A program made the translations under genes and the position numbers. Positions 16,817 through 25,393 of a stretch of 64,000 nucleotides of DNA are shown in pieces. The stretch covers positions 1-64,000 of the forward strand of contig CAYUPI010000032.1 of the NCBI GenBank assembly GCA_964446585.1. The letters are read 5' to 3'. The number at the start of each line of letters is the position of its first letter. Within the stretch, counting starts at the first letter, position 1. This DNA comes from CAYUPI01 sp964446585 (GTDB taxonomy: Bacteria > Verrucomicrobiota > Verrucomicrobiia > Limisphaerales > UBA8199). Under the pieces are notes generated by a model, which was given only the letters and a program-made list of their open reading frames with translations, was not told the DNA's origin and searched no databases.

Positions 16817-18307
16817 TTATTTGTTTTTGGGCGACCCTTTGGCCGGCGGGGCTGGTTCCTTCCTGGGCAACGTGTCCAGGTACTTATTCAACTCCTGCTC
16901 GGTCAACCCTTTGGCAGCGTCGGACTTGGCCCGCTCACTCTCCGTCAGGGCCGCGACTTCGGTTGGAGCCTGAATGATATGAGGCGTGAGGAAAATGAGC
17001 AGTTCAGTTTTGGCGCCGTTCTTGGTTTTGTGTTTGAACAGGTTTCCAAAAAACGGAATGTCGCCGAGCAAAGGAATCTTGCTTTCGGTCTCGGCTTTCG
17101 AGTCTTCCATCAAGCCGCCGATAATCACGGTTTGACCATCCGGCGTGACAACCACCGTATCGGCGGAGCGGGAATTGATGAGCGGCGCGGTGACAGTGCC
17201 GCCCGGCCCGCTCGAGATCGCGACCCACTGAGAGCGATCGGACACCAGCTCGGACTGCTCCGGCGAGAGAATCATTTCCACCAGGCCATTGCTCGTGATG
17301 AAGGGGGTAACGCGCAGGATAATGCCGACGCTTTGGTAACTTACAGAATTGATCGCGTTGCCGAAATTGTCGAAACGCACGGCTGTGATCAAGGGCACCG
17401 ATTGGCCGATGGTAATCGTGGCCGGCTGATTGTTGCGGGCGACCACAGAAGGCCGGGAGAGGACCTTGGCCTTCCCGGACTCAGCGATTGCACGCAAGGT
17501 GACCTGATAATCCTGGGCAAAAAGTTGGTACAAGCCGGCAGGACTTCCTGAATTGGCGAGGCCGAAGATATTGGACCCGGCGAAGCCTTTGGTTACTGGA
17601 GTGATGCTGCTGGGAAAGATGCCGGCATTCGTCGTGCCCGCACCCAACACAGTGAAATTGGTCATGAAACCGGTCGTGAGTGGATTTGCGGTCCGGTTGT
17701 TGTTATACGATCCCTCGATGCCGATGTCCGACGAGTCATTGTGCGTGACTTCGAGAAACACGACTTTGATCAGCACCTGCGGTTTGGGCCGGTCCAGGTT
17801 CGAAACGACCTGGGAAATATATTGGCGGGTCTTCTCATCCGCGATGACGATGAGGCTGCGGGTTTCGGGATCGATCGAGATCACCGCGTCACCGACGTCT
17901 CCGTTGGCGGGATAAGTGCGGGTGCTGGTCCGGCGTGCGGACGAGGCTGCGGTCCCAGCGCCGCCGCCGCCGAAGCCGCCGGGTGGGAATTGAGCGCGCG
18001 CCTCCAGCGCGGTGAGCAACCAAACTACCACGAGTAGCACAAAGTGAGCGCGCCACTCCTGCTTCCTGAACAAAAGGCCTCGGGCAGTCGCTTCCCCCTC
18101 ACCCCAACCCTCTCCCTTAGCGAGAGGACGCATCTCCCGCCGCGCCGAAACTTTTTGCGAGCGCCCGGTCGCACTCTGGGCAGACCGCGCGTCTCCCTCT
18201 CCCTTGGGGAGAGGGTTGGGGTGAGGGGAAGCAGTGCGCAGAAATGGGATATCGTTCGAGACTGCAGCAGCCTGCCTCGAAGACTCGGTGGAATGTTGGT
18301 GGGTCAT
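16817..18307 (-). CDS. gspD: Type II secretion secretin, C-terminal (pore) half of a split GspD
   Basis: 496 residues as drawn. The region from about residue 90 is a signal peptide (FVLLVVVWLLTALEARAQ) followed by a Gly-rich linker, an N3-like domain (ISIDPETRSLIVIADEKT) and the secretin pore domain: KVLSRPSVVARNNQPATI, then VTPDGQTVIIGGLMEDS and LLGDIPFFGNLFKHKTK. N0-N2 domains are absent; they are encoded by the next gene upstream. The first 80 codons run through a palindromic repeat (18091-18231) and read PHPNPLPKGEG, so the real start is probably a TTG or GTG near 18070, just ahead of the signal peptide. The two halves are each given their own signal peptide, so this is a genuine split and not a sequencing frameshift. 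Confidence 0.88.
   Translation of the reverse strand: MTHQHSTESSRQAAAVSNDIPFLRTASPHPNPLPKGEGDARSAQSATGRSQKVSARREMRPLAKGEGWGEGEATARGLLFRKQEWRAHFVLLVVVWLLTALEARAQFPPGGFGGGGAGTAASSARRTSTRTYPANGDVGDAVISIDPETRSLIVIADEKTRQYISQVVSNLDRPKPQVLIKVVFLEVTHNDSSDIGIEGSYNNNRTANPLTTGFMTNFTVLGAGTTNAGIFPSSITPVTKGFAGSNIFGLANSGSPAGLYQLFAQDYQVTLRAIAESGKAKVLSRPSVVARNNQPATITIGQSVPLITAVRFDNFGNAINSVSYQSVGIILRVTPFITSNGLVEMILSPEQSELVSDRSQWVAISSGPGGTVTAPLINSRSADTVVVTPDGQTVIIGGLMEDSKAETESKIPLLGDIPFFGNLFKHKTKNGAKTELLIFLTPHIIQAPTEVAALTESERAKSDAAKGLTEQELNKYLDTLPRKEPAPPAKGSPKNK
18091..18231. repeat. Palindromic element with CCCTCACCCCAACCC arms
   Basis: The arm at 18091-18116 and its reverse complement at 18206-18231 match over about 25 nt, with one G indel. 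Elements with these arms, often translated as PHPNPLP...GEG, are scattered in many bacterial genomes. This one lies over the 5' end of the secretin pore gene. Confidence 0.8.
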
Positions 18308-18335
18308 GATTTTGCCTTTCTGGATTTATGACAGC

Positions 18336-19718
18336 CTATTGCCCGAAGGTTCCTATGCCGCCGCCCCGAGAGCCTGGGGTCATGGAGGTTGACCTGGAGC
18401 CAGAGGTGGTTTGCTGGTTTTGGGTCGTGCTTCGGTTCAGCAGCGGGTTATTCTGGCTGGAGGTGCTTCGGTTATTTTGCGGCGTGCCCGTTTTATTAAA
18501 CATATCCTGAAGGACCTGCAGTGCCTCCTGCGGTTCAGCATTTTGCACCGGGAAAATCGCCACTCCTCGCGTGTTGGCCGGGTCGGGGTCCAACTGCGTG
18601 ATCACATCCTCAATCTGATCCATTAGGACCTTTGTAGCGGTGACGACTACTGAGCCCGTGCGCGGATCCGCGACCGCAACGACCCGGTTGCGCTTTCGGA
18701 TTCGCGAGCTTTGACTGTTGCTGCCGCCGGTGGCGCCGGTTCCACCAGGGCCGCCGCCGGTCATCATGCGACGAATAAATCCACCTGGGCCGCCAAATTG
18801 CATTGGAGATTGATTACCGCCGGTGCGGGTGTCATCGGGAAACAGGTTGGTGAGCAGGTCCGCAGTTTCCGTCGGATCGGCGTGTTGCAGGTGAAAGACC
18901 TTGACGACGGTCACATCCTCGGCGCCCATATCGATCGCTTTAACCACTTCGGCGACCTTCCGAATGTTGGCCTGGGTGTCGGTGATGACAAGCGCGTTGC
19001 CCGCTTCATTCGCCGTGATCGACGTTTGCATGGAAACCAACGGCTGCAGGTCTTTGACCAACTGTGCGACTTCGACGTACCGCACCGGGATGATCTGAGT
19101 GACGACGCGATCGCTCACGGGCATGGTTTCGGGGTCGCTGCCCTGGATCACCGGTATGTTCTGGGTCTTGGCTTCATCGCGAGCCACAATCGTCAGGACT
19201 TTGCCGTTGCGGATGGCAGCCAGCCCATTCTGAACCAGCACGGTATCGAGCAAGTCCAGAGCCTCCTCCCGCGTCAGCGGCTCGTTGCTCCACAAGTCCA
19301 CCTTGCCGCGGACCGAGGTGCCCGGCTTGAGGTTGATGATGAATCCGGCGGCTTCACTGAAATAATTCAGCACCTGCTCCAGCGATGCGCCGCGGAAATT
19401 CATGCGCAGAACATTGGTCCCGTTTTCAACAGCAACTTTCGCGGTCGGCGTCGAGGCGGCCGTCTCGGTTGTTTGGGCTGGCAACACCGCAGCTTTGTCC
19501 ACGGGTGCTGTCGGCTGATTGGTGGAGGCTGATGCGGCGGGCGCGGCCGGCGCAGCCTCGGGTGTGGCCGCAGGAGCGTTTGGCTGGGCGGCGCCGGCAA
19601 CATTGGAATTGCTTTGGGCGTCAGGCTTCGCCACGGGGGCCGCTGCCGATTGCGCGAGCACGACGGATGTTGCGGCGGCAAACACCGCCGTCAGAATCGA
19701 TAGTCTCATTACGTTCAT
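18336..19718 (-). CDS. gspD: Type II secretion secretin, N-domain (N0-N3) half of a split GspD
   Basis: 460 residues with a signal peptide (residues 4-22, VVLAQ). An Ala/Pro-rich linker of about 80 residues follows. N0 is about residues 103-170 (LRMNFRGASLEQVLNYFSEA), N1 about 210-270 (IIPVRYVEVAQLVKDL...NALVITDTQANIRKV) and N2 about 275-310 (VVKVFHLQHADPTETADLL). An N3-like unit lies about residues 345-420 (RVVAVADPRTGSVVVTATKV). It stops after a Ser/Asn/Gln-rich tail with no pore domain. The pore is encoded 28 bp downstream as a separate exported protein. A full-length GspD normally carries all of these in one chain of about 650 residues. The two proteins presumably assemble in the periplasm. 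Confidence 0.88.
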   Translation of the reverse strand: MNVMRLSILTAVFAAATSVVLAQSAAAPVAKPDAQSNSNVAGAAQPNAPAATPEAAPAAPAASASTNQPTAPVDKAAVLPAQTTETAASTPTAKVAVENGTNVLRMNFRGASLEQVLNYFSEAAGFIINLKPGTSVRGKVDLWSNEPLTREEALDLLDTVLVQNGLAAIRNGKVLTIVARDEAKTQNIPVIQGSDPETMPVSDRVVTQIIPVRYVEVAQLVKDLQPLVSMQTSITANEAGNALVITDTQANIRKVAEVVKAIDMGAEDVTVVKVFHLQHADPTETADLLTNLFPDDTRTGGNQSPMQFGGPGGFIRRMMTGGGPGGTGATGGSNSQSSRIRKRNRVVAVADPRTGSVVVTATKVLMDQIEDVITQLDPDPANTRGVAIFPVQNAEPQEALQVLQDMFNKTGTPQNNRSTSSQNNPLLNRSTTQNQQTTSGSRSTSMTPGSRGGGIGTFGQ

Positions 19719-19753
19719 AGATTAATTCAAACCAGGGTTTCGTCCGTGTCTTT

Positions 19754-20611
19754 TCATTGCGGGTTCTCGCCGCGCTCAGCGGCGGCCCGGCGCCGAAGTC
19801 GTTCAAGCACATCGTTTCCACTCCCGCTTGGAGGCGCCGCCGTTTCGGCGGTGGCGGGCTCTTGCGGGTCGGCCACGTCCAAGGGCGGCGTGCCTCCATC
19901 AGGTGTGGGCGCAGGCTGTAACTCGCCGCCGGGGGCGCCAGGCAGAGCGCTTTGCTCCCCAAAACCGGCCGGTCGGCGCGAACCAACCGGGGCCGAAAAG
20001 CGCGAAGAACCGCTTGGCGCGGCGGTCTCCGATCTCTCCGACACGCGCCACTCGCCTTCTTCGCCCTGTGCCAACTGCATCCCTACGCGTAGCTCGACCT
20101 GGTTGCTGGGCGACGCCAGCTTTACAAACGCAGGCTGGATCGCAGCCACCTTGAACCCGGCAATGGTTTCGTCCTGCTTCAAGACCTTGCGATAATCGGA
20201 ACTGCTGCCATCGAAAAAAGCAAACAAGCCTTTTTCATAACTCATGGTTCCGACCAAGGCGAATGATTCAGCCCTGATGGCGGTTCCAGATCCACGTTCC
20301 CGTCGAACGTATCGAGTCGAGCGGCGTGGGTTGAAGATGTTCCGATCCGTGACAATGCGGAAGGAGGAATAATCGAAGCGGGCGGGAGTGTTGGTGGACT
20401 GGGCATCGGCAATCCAAAGTCCAAAGTCCAAAGTCCAAAGTCCGAGAAGAAGCAGGGGCATCACCGGACATCGAATATCCAACTTCGATGACTTGTACCT
20501 TCTGCGTTCCCCGCAACGAGCGACCCTCAACCCTCGCCCGTTGAGGCTTGGAGATTGGGGCTTCTCTGGAGCTTGGAGCTTGGGATTTGGAGCTTTTCTG
20601 TCGAGGTTCAT
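19754..20611 (-). CDS. GspC/PilP-like type II secretion inner-membrane protein
   Basis: 285 residues. The ATG at 20611 overlaps the gspM stop as ATGA and has a CAGGAG 8 nt upstream, so it is a good coupled start. The first 50 residues, however, are encoded by repeat DNA, and an internal ATG at 20461 starts just before the hydrophobic anchor MPLLLLGLWTLDFGLW. The periplasmic part resembles the GspC homology region: FRIVTDRNIFNPRR, then FALVGTMSYEKGLFAFFDG and a region ending VELRVGMQL. In GspC this domain binds the N0 domain of the secretin, and the secretin N-half is the next gene, 35 bp away. The C-terminal third is Pro/Ala-rich. The family call rests on position and pattern. Confidence 0.7.
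   Translation of the reverse strand: MNLDRKAPNPKLQAPEKPQSPSLNGRGLRVARCGERRRYKSSKLDIRCPVMPLLLLGLWTLDFGLWIADAQSTNTPARFDYSSFRIVTDRNIFNPRRSTRYVRRERGSGTAIRAESFALVGTMSYEKGLFAFFDGSSSDYRKVLKQDETIAGFKVAAIQPAFVKLASPSNQVELRVGMQLAQGEEGEWRVSERSETAAPSGSSRFSAPVGSRRPAGFGEQSALPGAPGGELQPAPTPDGGTPPLDVADPQEPATAETAAPPSGSGNDVLERLRRRAAAERGENPQ
20407..20605. repeat. Heptanucleotide element in the 5' end of the gspC-like gene
   Basis: Four perfect TCCAAAG units (20413-20440) lie on one side and GAGCTTG / GGATTTG units (about 20565-20600) on the other, in opposite orientation, as in an imperfect palindrome. The TCCAAAG array encodes the GLWTLDFGLW stretch of the membrane anchor of the gspC-like protein; 21 nt equals three units and seven residues. 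Confidence 0.8.
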
Positions 20612-21147
20612 GGTTGTTTCTCCTGTGGTGTCAACACCAGCCCGCTCACTTGCAAGCCCAAGGCGAGCTGCTGACCTTCATTGTCACGCGCACTCAGCTC
20701 GACGATTTCGAATTTCAAGACCGGAGAGCCCTTTTCCATATCGTAGAGAAAGTGGCTGAGCGAACTGAGCGTGCCAGCCGCTTCGACGCGGCATTGCAGG
20801 GTCATGTAATCGTCCGCATCGTGTTTCCACTGCGGGTTGATTGACGTGATGCTGATCCGGTTAGTTTGGGACCAGCGGTCGAAAGCGCCAAGGACCTGTT
20901 GCTCGGCCAGGGAAGGATTATTCGGCAGCGTCTTTCGGCGCATCTGCTCCCAGCGCCCGCGCAGGCTTTGTTCGCGGCGCACCAACTGACTCCCGTTCTC
21001 CACTTTCCGGCGCAGCTCCGCTATCTGCTTCGCCCGCTCAGTCCAGAGTTTGCCCAACGGCGAGAGGATGGCTTTGTCGGCGACAAACAGCGCCACCACT
21101 GCCATGGCCAGGATCATAAGGAGTTGCTGGCGATTCTTAATTTTCAC
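20608..21147 (-). CDS. gspM: GspM-like type II secretion protein
   Basis: 179 residues from a GTG at 21147, chosen because it is preceded by AGGGAGGG and starts with KIKNRQQLL directly before the transmembrane helix; an in-frame upstream start would place 34 extra residues inside gspL. One TM helix (about residues 8-26) is followed by a coiled-coil stretch (WTERAKQIAELRRKVENG...) and a ferredoxin-like C-terminal domain with alternating strands (DDYMTLQCRVEAAGTLSSL). This is the build of GspM/PilO proteins, which pair with GspL to link the ATPase to the pseudopilus. The start overlaps the gspL stop by 11 bp. Confidence 0.82.
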   Translation of the reverse strand: MKIKNRQQLLMILAMAVVALFVADKAILSPLGKLWTERAKQIAELRRKVENGSQLVRREQSLRGRWEQMRRKTLPNNPSLAEQQVLGAFDRWSQTNRISITSINPQWKHDADDYMTLQCRVEAAGTLSSLSHFLYDMEKGSPVLKFEIVELSARDNEGQQLALGLQVSGLVLTPQEKQP

Positions 21148-22597
21148 TTTTCCCTCCCTCAGACCAATGAAAATCGAATGTGAACTGCAGCGGCGCTTTC
21201 GTGCCGCGAATGGAGACGAGTCGGACATCGGAAATACCGGCGCCAGCACGCAACTTCTCCAACGTCTTCAGCAGCGACTGGTGGTCGCGCGTCGTACCCG
21301 TGCATGTCACCGTGTTCAGGTCGCGAATCTCGACGCTCTTGGCCGTGACGACACCATCTTCGGGGAAGGCTGTAGTGAGCTGGCGCAGAATGGTCAATCC
21401 TTTCACGGATTCGTCGAACCACGGCCGGTACTGATGAATTTGCTGGGTGACGCCTTCGAGATCGCGGACGTTGGGCGCCATGGCTGTCCATTGCGAGCGC
21501 AGGCGCATGAGCTGCCATTGCTGATAAAGAAACGCACCAGCGGCGATGAAGAGGACGGCGCCGGCCGCGGCGCCCGCCAGGCGCCATCGGCCGGAAGAAT
21601 AACGGGTGGCCATCTGCTGCCAGGCCGTCACGCGGGGCGGCATCAATTCGAAGGACGCTTTGCGGCCGGCCAAATACCTCGCGGCCAGACTCAACGCCGG
21701 AGTCACCGGTGCGTCCGCAGGGACCTGCAGCCCGAATTCATCTCGCGGGTACCGGGCCACCACCTCCACTTTCAATCCCATGGGCTCGAGGCGCAGCTCC
21801 ATTTCGTCGGCCAATTGCTGGGCCGGGGCAGGCGGACCGAAGATGAAGGCGCGGCGTACCGTCTCGCGTAGCCCGGTGGGCAATTGGCCAAGGGTGATGC
21901 GCGTTTCGCGCGCGACCACATCCGCATGCAGCGTCTTCTGGCTGCCCTGCAACTCGAGCGTGCCTTCGAGAGCACGTAAGGCCGCTACACCGCCGCCGCC
22001 GGTTATTTGCAAACCTACGTGAGTTTCTCCAATCGCCAGCGTCAGCGCGCCCTTCGATGGGTCAGCGCCGGGTGGCTGCAGGGCCGCAATCCCCAGTGAA
22101 AAACTGATCGGTTTGAGCTTTGCCACTCGCAACGCTCGCTCCAGCAGCTCCAGATGATTCTTTGGAATCCCCACCAGAAGCGCCTGCTGTTTTTCTCCGG
22201 GTGGATGGCAGCGCGACGCCGCGTAATGCAGCGTCACCACATCGGAGGCAAAGCCGCGTTCGGCCTCGATTTGCAGGAAGCTGGCCACGTCCTCCTCGAC
22301 CAAATCGGGCACCTCGGCGTGAGTCGTGAGTGCCCACTTTAATGGCAGGCCCACGACGCAGTGCCGCTCGCGCACGCCGGCAGCATCCAAATGGTTGCGA
22401 ATTTCGCGGCCCACCAATTCGGCGTCCGCCGTCAGTGGATCGAGCGAGAGCGACACGGAGAAGGAGCGCTGGACTTCCAGCGAGCCATTGGTGCGGCGCA
22501 GAACGACCCCATCAAGAAGGCTGCCATCCAGCGCCAGCCCGAGCAGGCTGGTTAGTCGCCGCTGTTTCCGCGAATTCAAATGGAGTAAATCGATCAT
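21137..22597 (-). CDS. gspL: GspL-like type II secretion platform protein (actin-like plus PilN-like)
   Basis: 486 residues. The N-terminal cytoplasmic part has the GspL/PilM actin-like fold (LLGLALDGSLLDGVVLRR; later CVVGLPLKWALTTHAEVP and FLQIEAERGF). A TM helix lies about residues 358-378 (LFIAAGAFLYQQ), and the periplasmic C-terminal domain is PilN-like (LRQLTTAFPEDGVVTAKSVE...). GspL binds the GspE ATPase on the cytoplasmic side and GspM through the membrane and periplasmic parts. The protein overlaps gspK by 4 bp at its start and gspM at its end, so translation is tightly coupled. Confidence 0.88.
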   Translation of the reverse strand: MIDLLHLNSRKQRRLTSLLGLALDGSLLDGVVLRRTNGSLEVQRSFSVSLSLDPLTADAELVGREIRNHLDAAGVRERHCVVGLPLKWALTTHAEVPDLVEEDVASFLQIEAERGFASDVVTLHYAASRCHPPGEKQQALLVGIPKNHLELLERALRVAKLKPISFSLGIAALQPPGADPSKGALTLAIGETHVGLQITGGGGVAALRALEGTLELQGSQKTLHADVVARETRITLGQLPTGLRETVRRAFIFGPPAPAQQLADEMELRLEPMGLKVEVVARYPRDEFGLQVPADAPVTPALSLAARYLAGRKASFELMPPRVTAWQQMATRYSSGRWRLAGAAAGAVLFIAAGAFLYQQWQLMRLRSQWTAMAPNVRDLEGVTQQIHQYRPWFDESVKGLTILRQLTTAFPEDGVVTAKSVEIRDLNTVTCTGTTRDHQSLLKTLEKLRAGAGISDVRLVSIRGTKAPLQFTFDFHWSEGGKSEN

Positions 22598-24192
22598 CGA
22601 TTTGCTTTGGCTAACAGCCAGGTGTCGCGGACTTCGTTTCCCAAAGCCCAGCCCAAGTGGGTAAGGTCCTGGCGAAAAATAATTTTCGGCGTCCCATCGC
22701 TCGTATCGAACACGAATCGGATGCGGCGATACCCTCTTCCATTGGGGCCGAGAGCGGCGACATCGGCGCTGACCTGGAAAGTCTGGGTCGTGATGCAGTC
22801 CGTGGCCTCGAGGGCGTCGAGCACCGCGGAGTTGCTCTCACCCAGCGCCTCGACCACCCAGGCGATTGAAGCAAGTTTGTCAGGATTCGTCTGGCGATAA
22901 GTCACCAGCGTCTGGCCCAGGCCAGGATTGGAATTCAGCCCCGGCAGGGCTTCGAGCACCGTCGCGCTGGCAGTGTTCACATTGATTCGGCCATTGATAT
23001 AGGCGCCATTGGTCACTGTGAGGGCATTGGCGATTTTAGCGAACTCGTCCGCGGTCATTTTGCTGCGGCGATAGAACTGCAGCGGGCTGGTGAAGCTCAG
23101 GATGACGGTGCCGCCCTGGCCGCCAGCTGGTCCACCGCGACCGCCGGCGCCACCGCGACCGGCCGGACCTCGGCCCGTGCTCAGCAGCCCCAAATTGCCC
23201 AGGATGACATTGGCACGGGCCGAGCCCAGCGCGTTTTGCAACAACGTGGGCAATGAGCCCGTGGCGGTCACGACTCGTATGTCCACGCGCGCCGTTCCAT
23301 TGCTGTATGTATTCGGCTCTCGGCTACAGACCGTCACAAAGTCCAGGACGCCCGGCTCCAAAACCCCGTTATGGTTTTCATCGTTTTCGTTCGGGTCCAA
23401 TATGCCGTTGCGGTTCAGATCTTCCCCCGTCAGCGTCTCCATGTCGGCACCGAACAAAAGCCGCAACTCGTCCACCGTTTCGAAGGGAGAGCTCTTGCAC
23501 TGATACGGTTGCGGTCGAGTCGCGTAGTAAGTCTGGTATGCGCCTGTGACATTGGTGTCGCGCCAATCCAGGATGGCCGAGACCAGCTCCGCATTGGCCC
23601 GAGGCAATGAAATCATCAAGCCCGCCAGCAGGTTGCTCGAAGCGGTGTTCAGGTTGACCTTGGCCGCCTCATCCAACAGGCCGAAGCTTAACTGGCCCGG
23701 GCCGGCGCTAAGCGTGTTTGTGTCGCGGCCGATCAGCCAGAAATGCGCCTCGCCGACGGGCACAGCTTCACTGAGATAACCGGCCGGGTCGGGGAACATT
23801 CCGTTCGATCCGTTCGACACCTGCGTCGCCAGGATGTAATTCACATACCGTGCTGCGCCGTCGATGGCCTGCTCCGCCGAAAGGCCCGACACGCGGCTGT
23901 CGGCGGCACGGAGCTCGAAGCTCATTGAATGCGCGAAGTAAAGCGCCATGCTGACCAGGCCAAAGGCAATCCAAAGGACGATGATGAAAGTGGAACCGCT
24001 TTCGCCGCCGAGACACCGCGAGATAAGACGGCGCTCACGGGGACGGAGCAAGAAATCCCAAATCCCAAATCCCAGATCCCAAAAAAATCTTGAACTCCAA
24101 TCCCCAACAAGCGCGGAAGCTGGGAAAAACCCTTTAGCTTTGAAGGTTGGGATTTTTTTGGAATTTGGCTGTTGGAATTTGGAGTTTTTCAC
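22594..24192 (-). CDS. gspK: GspK-like minor pseudopilin with an unusually long leader
   Basis: 532 residues from the GTG at 24192, which overlaps the gspJ stop (GTGA) and has GGAGG 7 nt upstream; an ATG at 24243 is an alternative. The mature helix is STFIIVLWIAFGLVSMALYF, preceded by GGESG, giving a 66-residue leader where 5-25 is usual. About 30 of these residues (including FFWDLGFGIWDF) are encoded by a heptad repeat element. The body has the GspK alpha-domain (VNLNTASSNLLAGL and INVNTASATVLEALPGL, the paired helix-hairpin-helix-like segments) and a calcium-like loop DLNRNGILDPNENDENHNG. GspK caps the pseudopilus tip with GspI and GspJ and is large in all families. Confidence 0.88.
   Translation of the reverse strand: MKNSKFQQPNSKKIPTFKAKGFFPASALVGDWSSRFFWDLGFGIWDFLLRPRERRLISRCLGGESGSTFIIVLWIAFGLVSMALYFAHSMSFELRAADSRVSGLSAEQAIDGAARYVNYILATQVSNGSNGMFPDPAGYLSEAVPVGEAHFWLIGRDTNTLSAGPGQLSFGLLDEAAKVNLNTASSNLLAGLMISLPRANAELVSAILDWRDTNVTGAYQTYYATRPQPYQCKSSPFETVDELRLLFGADMETLTGEDLNRNGILDPNENDENHNGVLEPGVLDFVTVCSREPNTYSNGTARVDIRVVTATGSLPTLLQNALGSARANVILGNLGLLSTGRGPAGRGGAGGRGGPAGGQGGTVILSFTSPLQFYRRSKMTADEFAKIANALTVTNGAYINGRINVNTASATVLEALPGLNSNPGLGQTLVTYRQTNPDKLASIAWVVEALGESNSAVLDALEATDCITTQTFQVSADVAALGPNGRGYRRIRFVFDTSDGTPKIIFRQDLTHLGWALGNEVRDTWLLAKANR
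24053..24188. repeat. Heptanucleotide element inside the gspK leader
   Basis: Units AAATCCC, AAATCCC, AAATCCC, AGATCCC occupy 24053-24080. The other side (24147-24188) carries GGGATTT / GGAATTTG units in opposite orientation, with an 11-nt perfect inverted match, GATTTTTTTGG. The whole element lies within the first 47 codons after the gspK GTG. Confidence 0.85.
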
Positions 24193-24962
24193 TGCGTCCC
24201 TCCCGTGCTCGCACTCTGTATTTGATTGGTCCGCGACTGACAAACCAATGGCACGACCATCTCAAAAGGTTGCTGCAGGCGCACATCTGCCGCGGCCGTA
24301 CCGCCAAGCTGAATACGGACGCGGACCGCCGTGGGCAGGTTGGTATTGCTGAGACTGGTGTCCCAGGACTCCTGCCAGTCGTAGCCGTCGTAGCAGGAGA
24401 TTTCCAGGCCGTGGACGTCTCCCAGCAAGAATTGCTCTTCCGGTTCCGGGATGCCCGTTGCCAGCAGGTTGCGATAGACACTGCGGATCAATTCCTGTCC
24501 GGTGCCGCCGCTGGGGGAACTCGGCTCGCGCAGCTCATAACTGACTTCCTGGATATCGCCCCAGGACTTCTTGTCATCAATCTTTCCAGTCGAGGTAAAA
24601 AATTGGAGCCGGTAATTCTGGCCGATGCCACCGCTGAGTTGCTCGCTCTTAAAGTCGCCGACGAGGGCAAATGTGCCTCCCGGTGGCAGCGCGCCTTGCA
24701 GGTCGCGCCGCAGATAAGCCAGCGCCTGGTGCAAAGGCGCGGATTCGTCCAGCATCGCCGTGGTCCGGTCGCGCAATCGGATGGCACTGTAAAAAACGCT
24801 GCCGATGCCGCCCAGGACGATTGCCGACACCACGAGCGCGAGCATGACCTCCATCAGCGTGAAGGCGGAGGCGGGTCCCTTCTCATCCTTACTCGTACTC
24901 TTACTCTCAGTAGTAGTCTCCATTCCTCCCTGCCGGAGATTAAGATTAGGAGGAAGCATCAT
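24189..24962 (-). CDS. gspJ: GspJ-like minor pseudopilin
   Basis: 257 residues. The start at 24962 is preceded by TAAGGAG 4 nt away; an ATG at 24923 would shorten the leader from 33 to 20 residues. The prepilin site is SA^FTLMEVMLALVVSAIVLGG, with Glu at +5. The rest has the GspJ pattern: LRRDLQGALPPGGTFALVGD, ELIRSVYRNLLATG, and the acidic LEISCYDGYDWQESWD region. It binds GspI and GspK at the pseudopilus tip. It begins 8 bp after gspI stops. Confidence 0.9.
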   Translation of the reverse strand: MMLPPNLNLRQGGMETTTESKSTSKDEKGPASAFTLMEVMLALVVSAIVLGGIGSVFYSAIRLRDRTTAMLDESAPLHQALAYLRRDLQGALPPGGTFALVGDFKSEQLSGGIGQNYRLQFFTSTGKIDDKKSWGDIQEVSYELREPSSPSGGTGQELIRSVYRNLLATGIPEPEEQFLLGDVHGLEISCYDGYDWQESWDTSLSNTNLPTAVRVRIQLGGTAAADVRLQQPFEMVVPLVCQSRTNQIQSASTGGTQ

Positions 24963-24970
24963 ACCACTCC

Positions 24971-25393
24971 TTATTGCGTCGTGCTCTGAGACGAAGGCGT
25001 CGAACTGTCCACCAGCGTGCTGAATTTGACTGAGTAATCGCGCCCTTGCGCCGAATAAGTGACTTCGGCCGAAAGCAGCCGGATAACGCCTTGGTTAGGG
25101 TCTTTGTCCCACGGGTCGTTGCGCAGTGTCCAACGATAATCGCGCACGCCTTGCCGGATGGTGCCGTTCTGGACCGTGGTATTCCAGTTGGTAGTGACGA
25201 GGTTCTCGTTGAGGATTCGTTCAGCGACCAGCGCCGCCTCGCCCTTGCGGGCGGCCACCTCGCCGGCGCGACTGGCGAGATGCAGGCCTTCAAGTGCCAC
25301 GGGAATAAGAATCGCCATGAACACAAGCGACGCCAGCACTTCCGCCAGCGTGAAGGCGGACGATCGTTTAGCTTTGCCGGTTCCGAATCTCAT
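24971..25393 (-). CDS. gspI: GspI-like minor pseudopilin
   Basis: 140 residues. The 13-residue leader MRFGTGKAKRSSA is cut before FTLAEVLASLVFMAILIPV, with Glu at +5. GspI features follow: a short chain and LVAERILNENLV, then DYRWTLRNDP. It overlaps the end of gspH by 26 bp. With its ordinary leader it is a useful contrast to gspH and gspK in the same operon. Confidence 0.9.
   Translation of the reverse strand: MRFGTGKAKRSSAFTLAEVLASLVFMAILIPVALEGLHLASRAGEVAARKGEAALVAERILNENLVTTNWNTTVQNGTIRQGVRDYRWTLRNDPWDKDPNQGVIRLLSAEVTYSAQGRDYSVKFSTLVDSSTPSSQSTTQ

Noticed and set aside
18307..18336. Secretin halves as one gene broken by a sequencing frameshift
   Set aside because: The downstream half has its own signal peptide, and the upstream half ends in a low-complexity tail, so two proteins are more likely. 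Reads would settle it.
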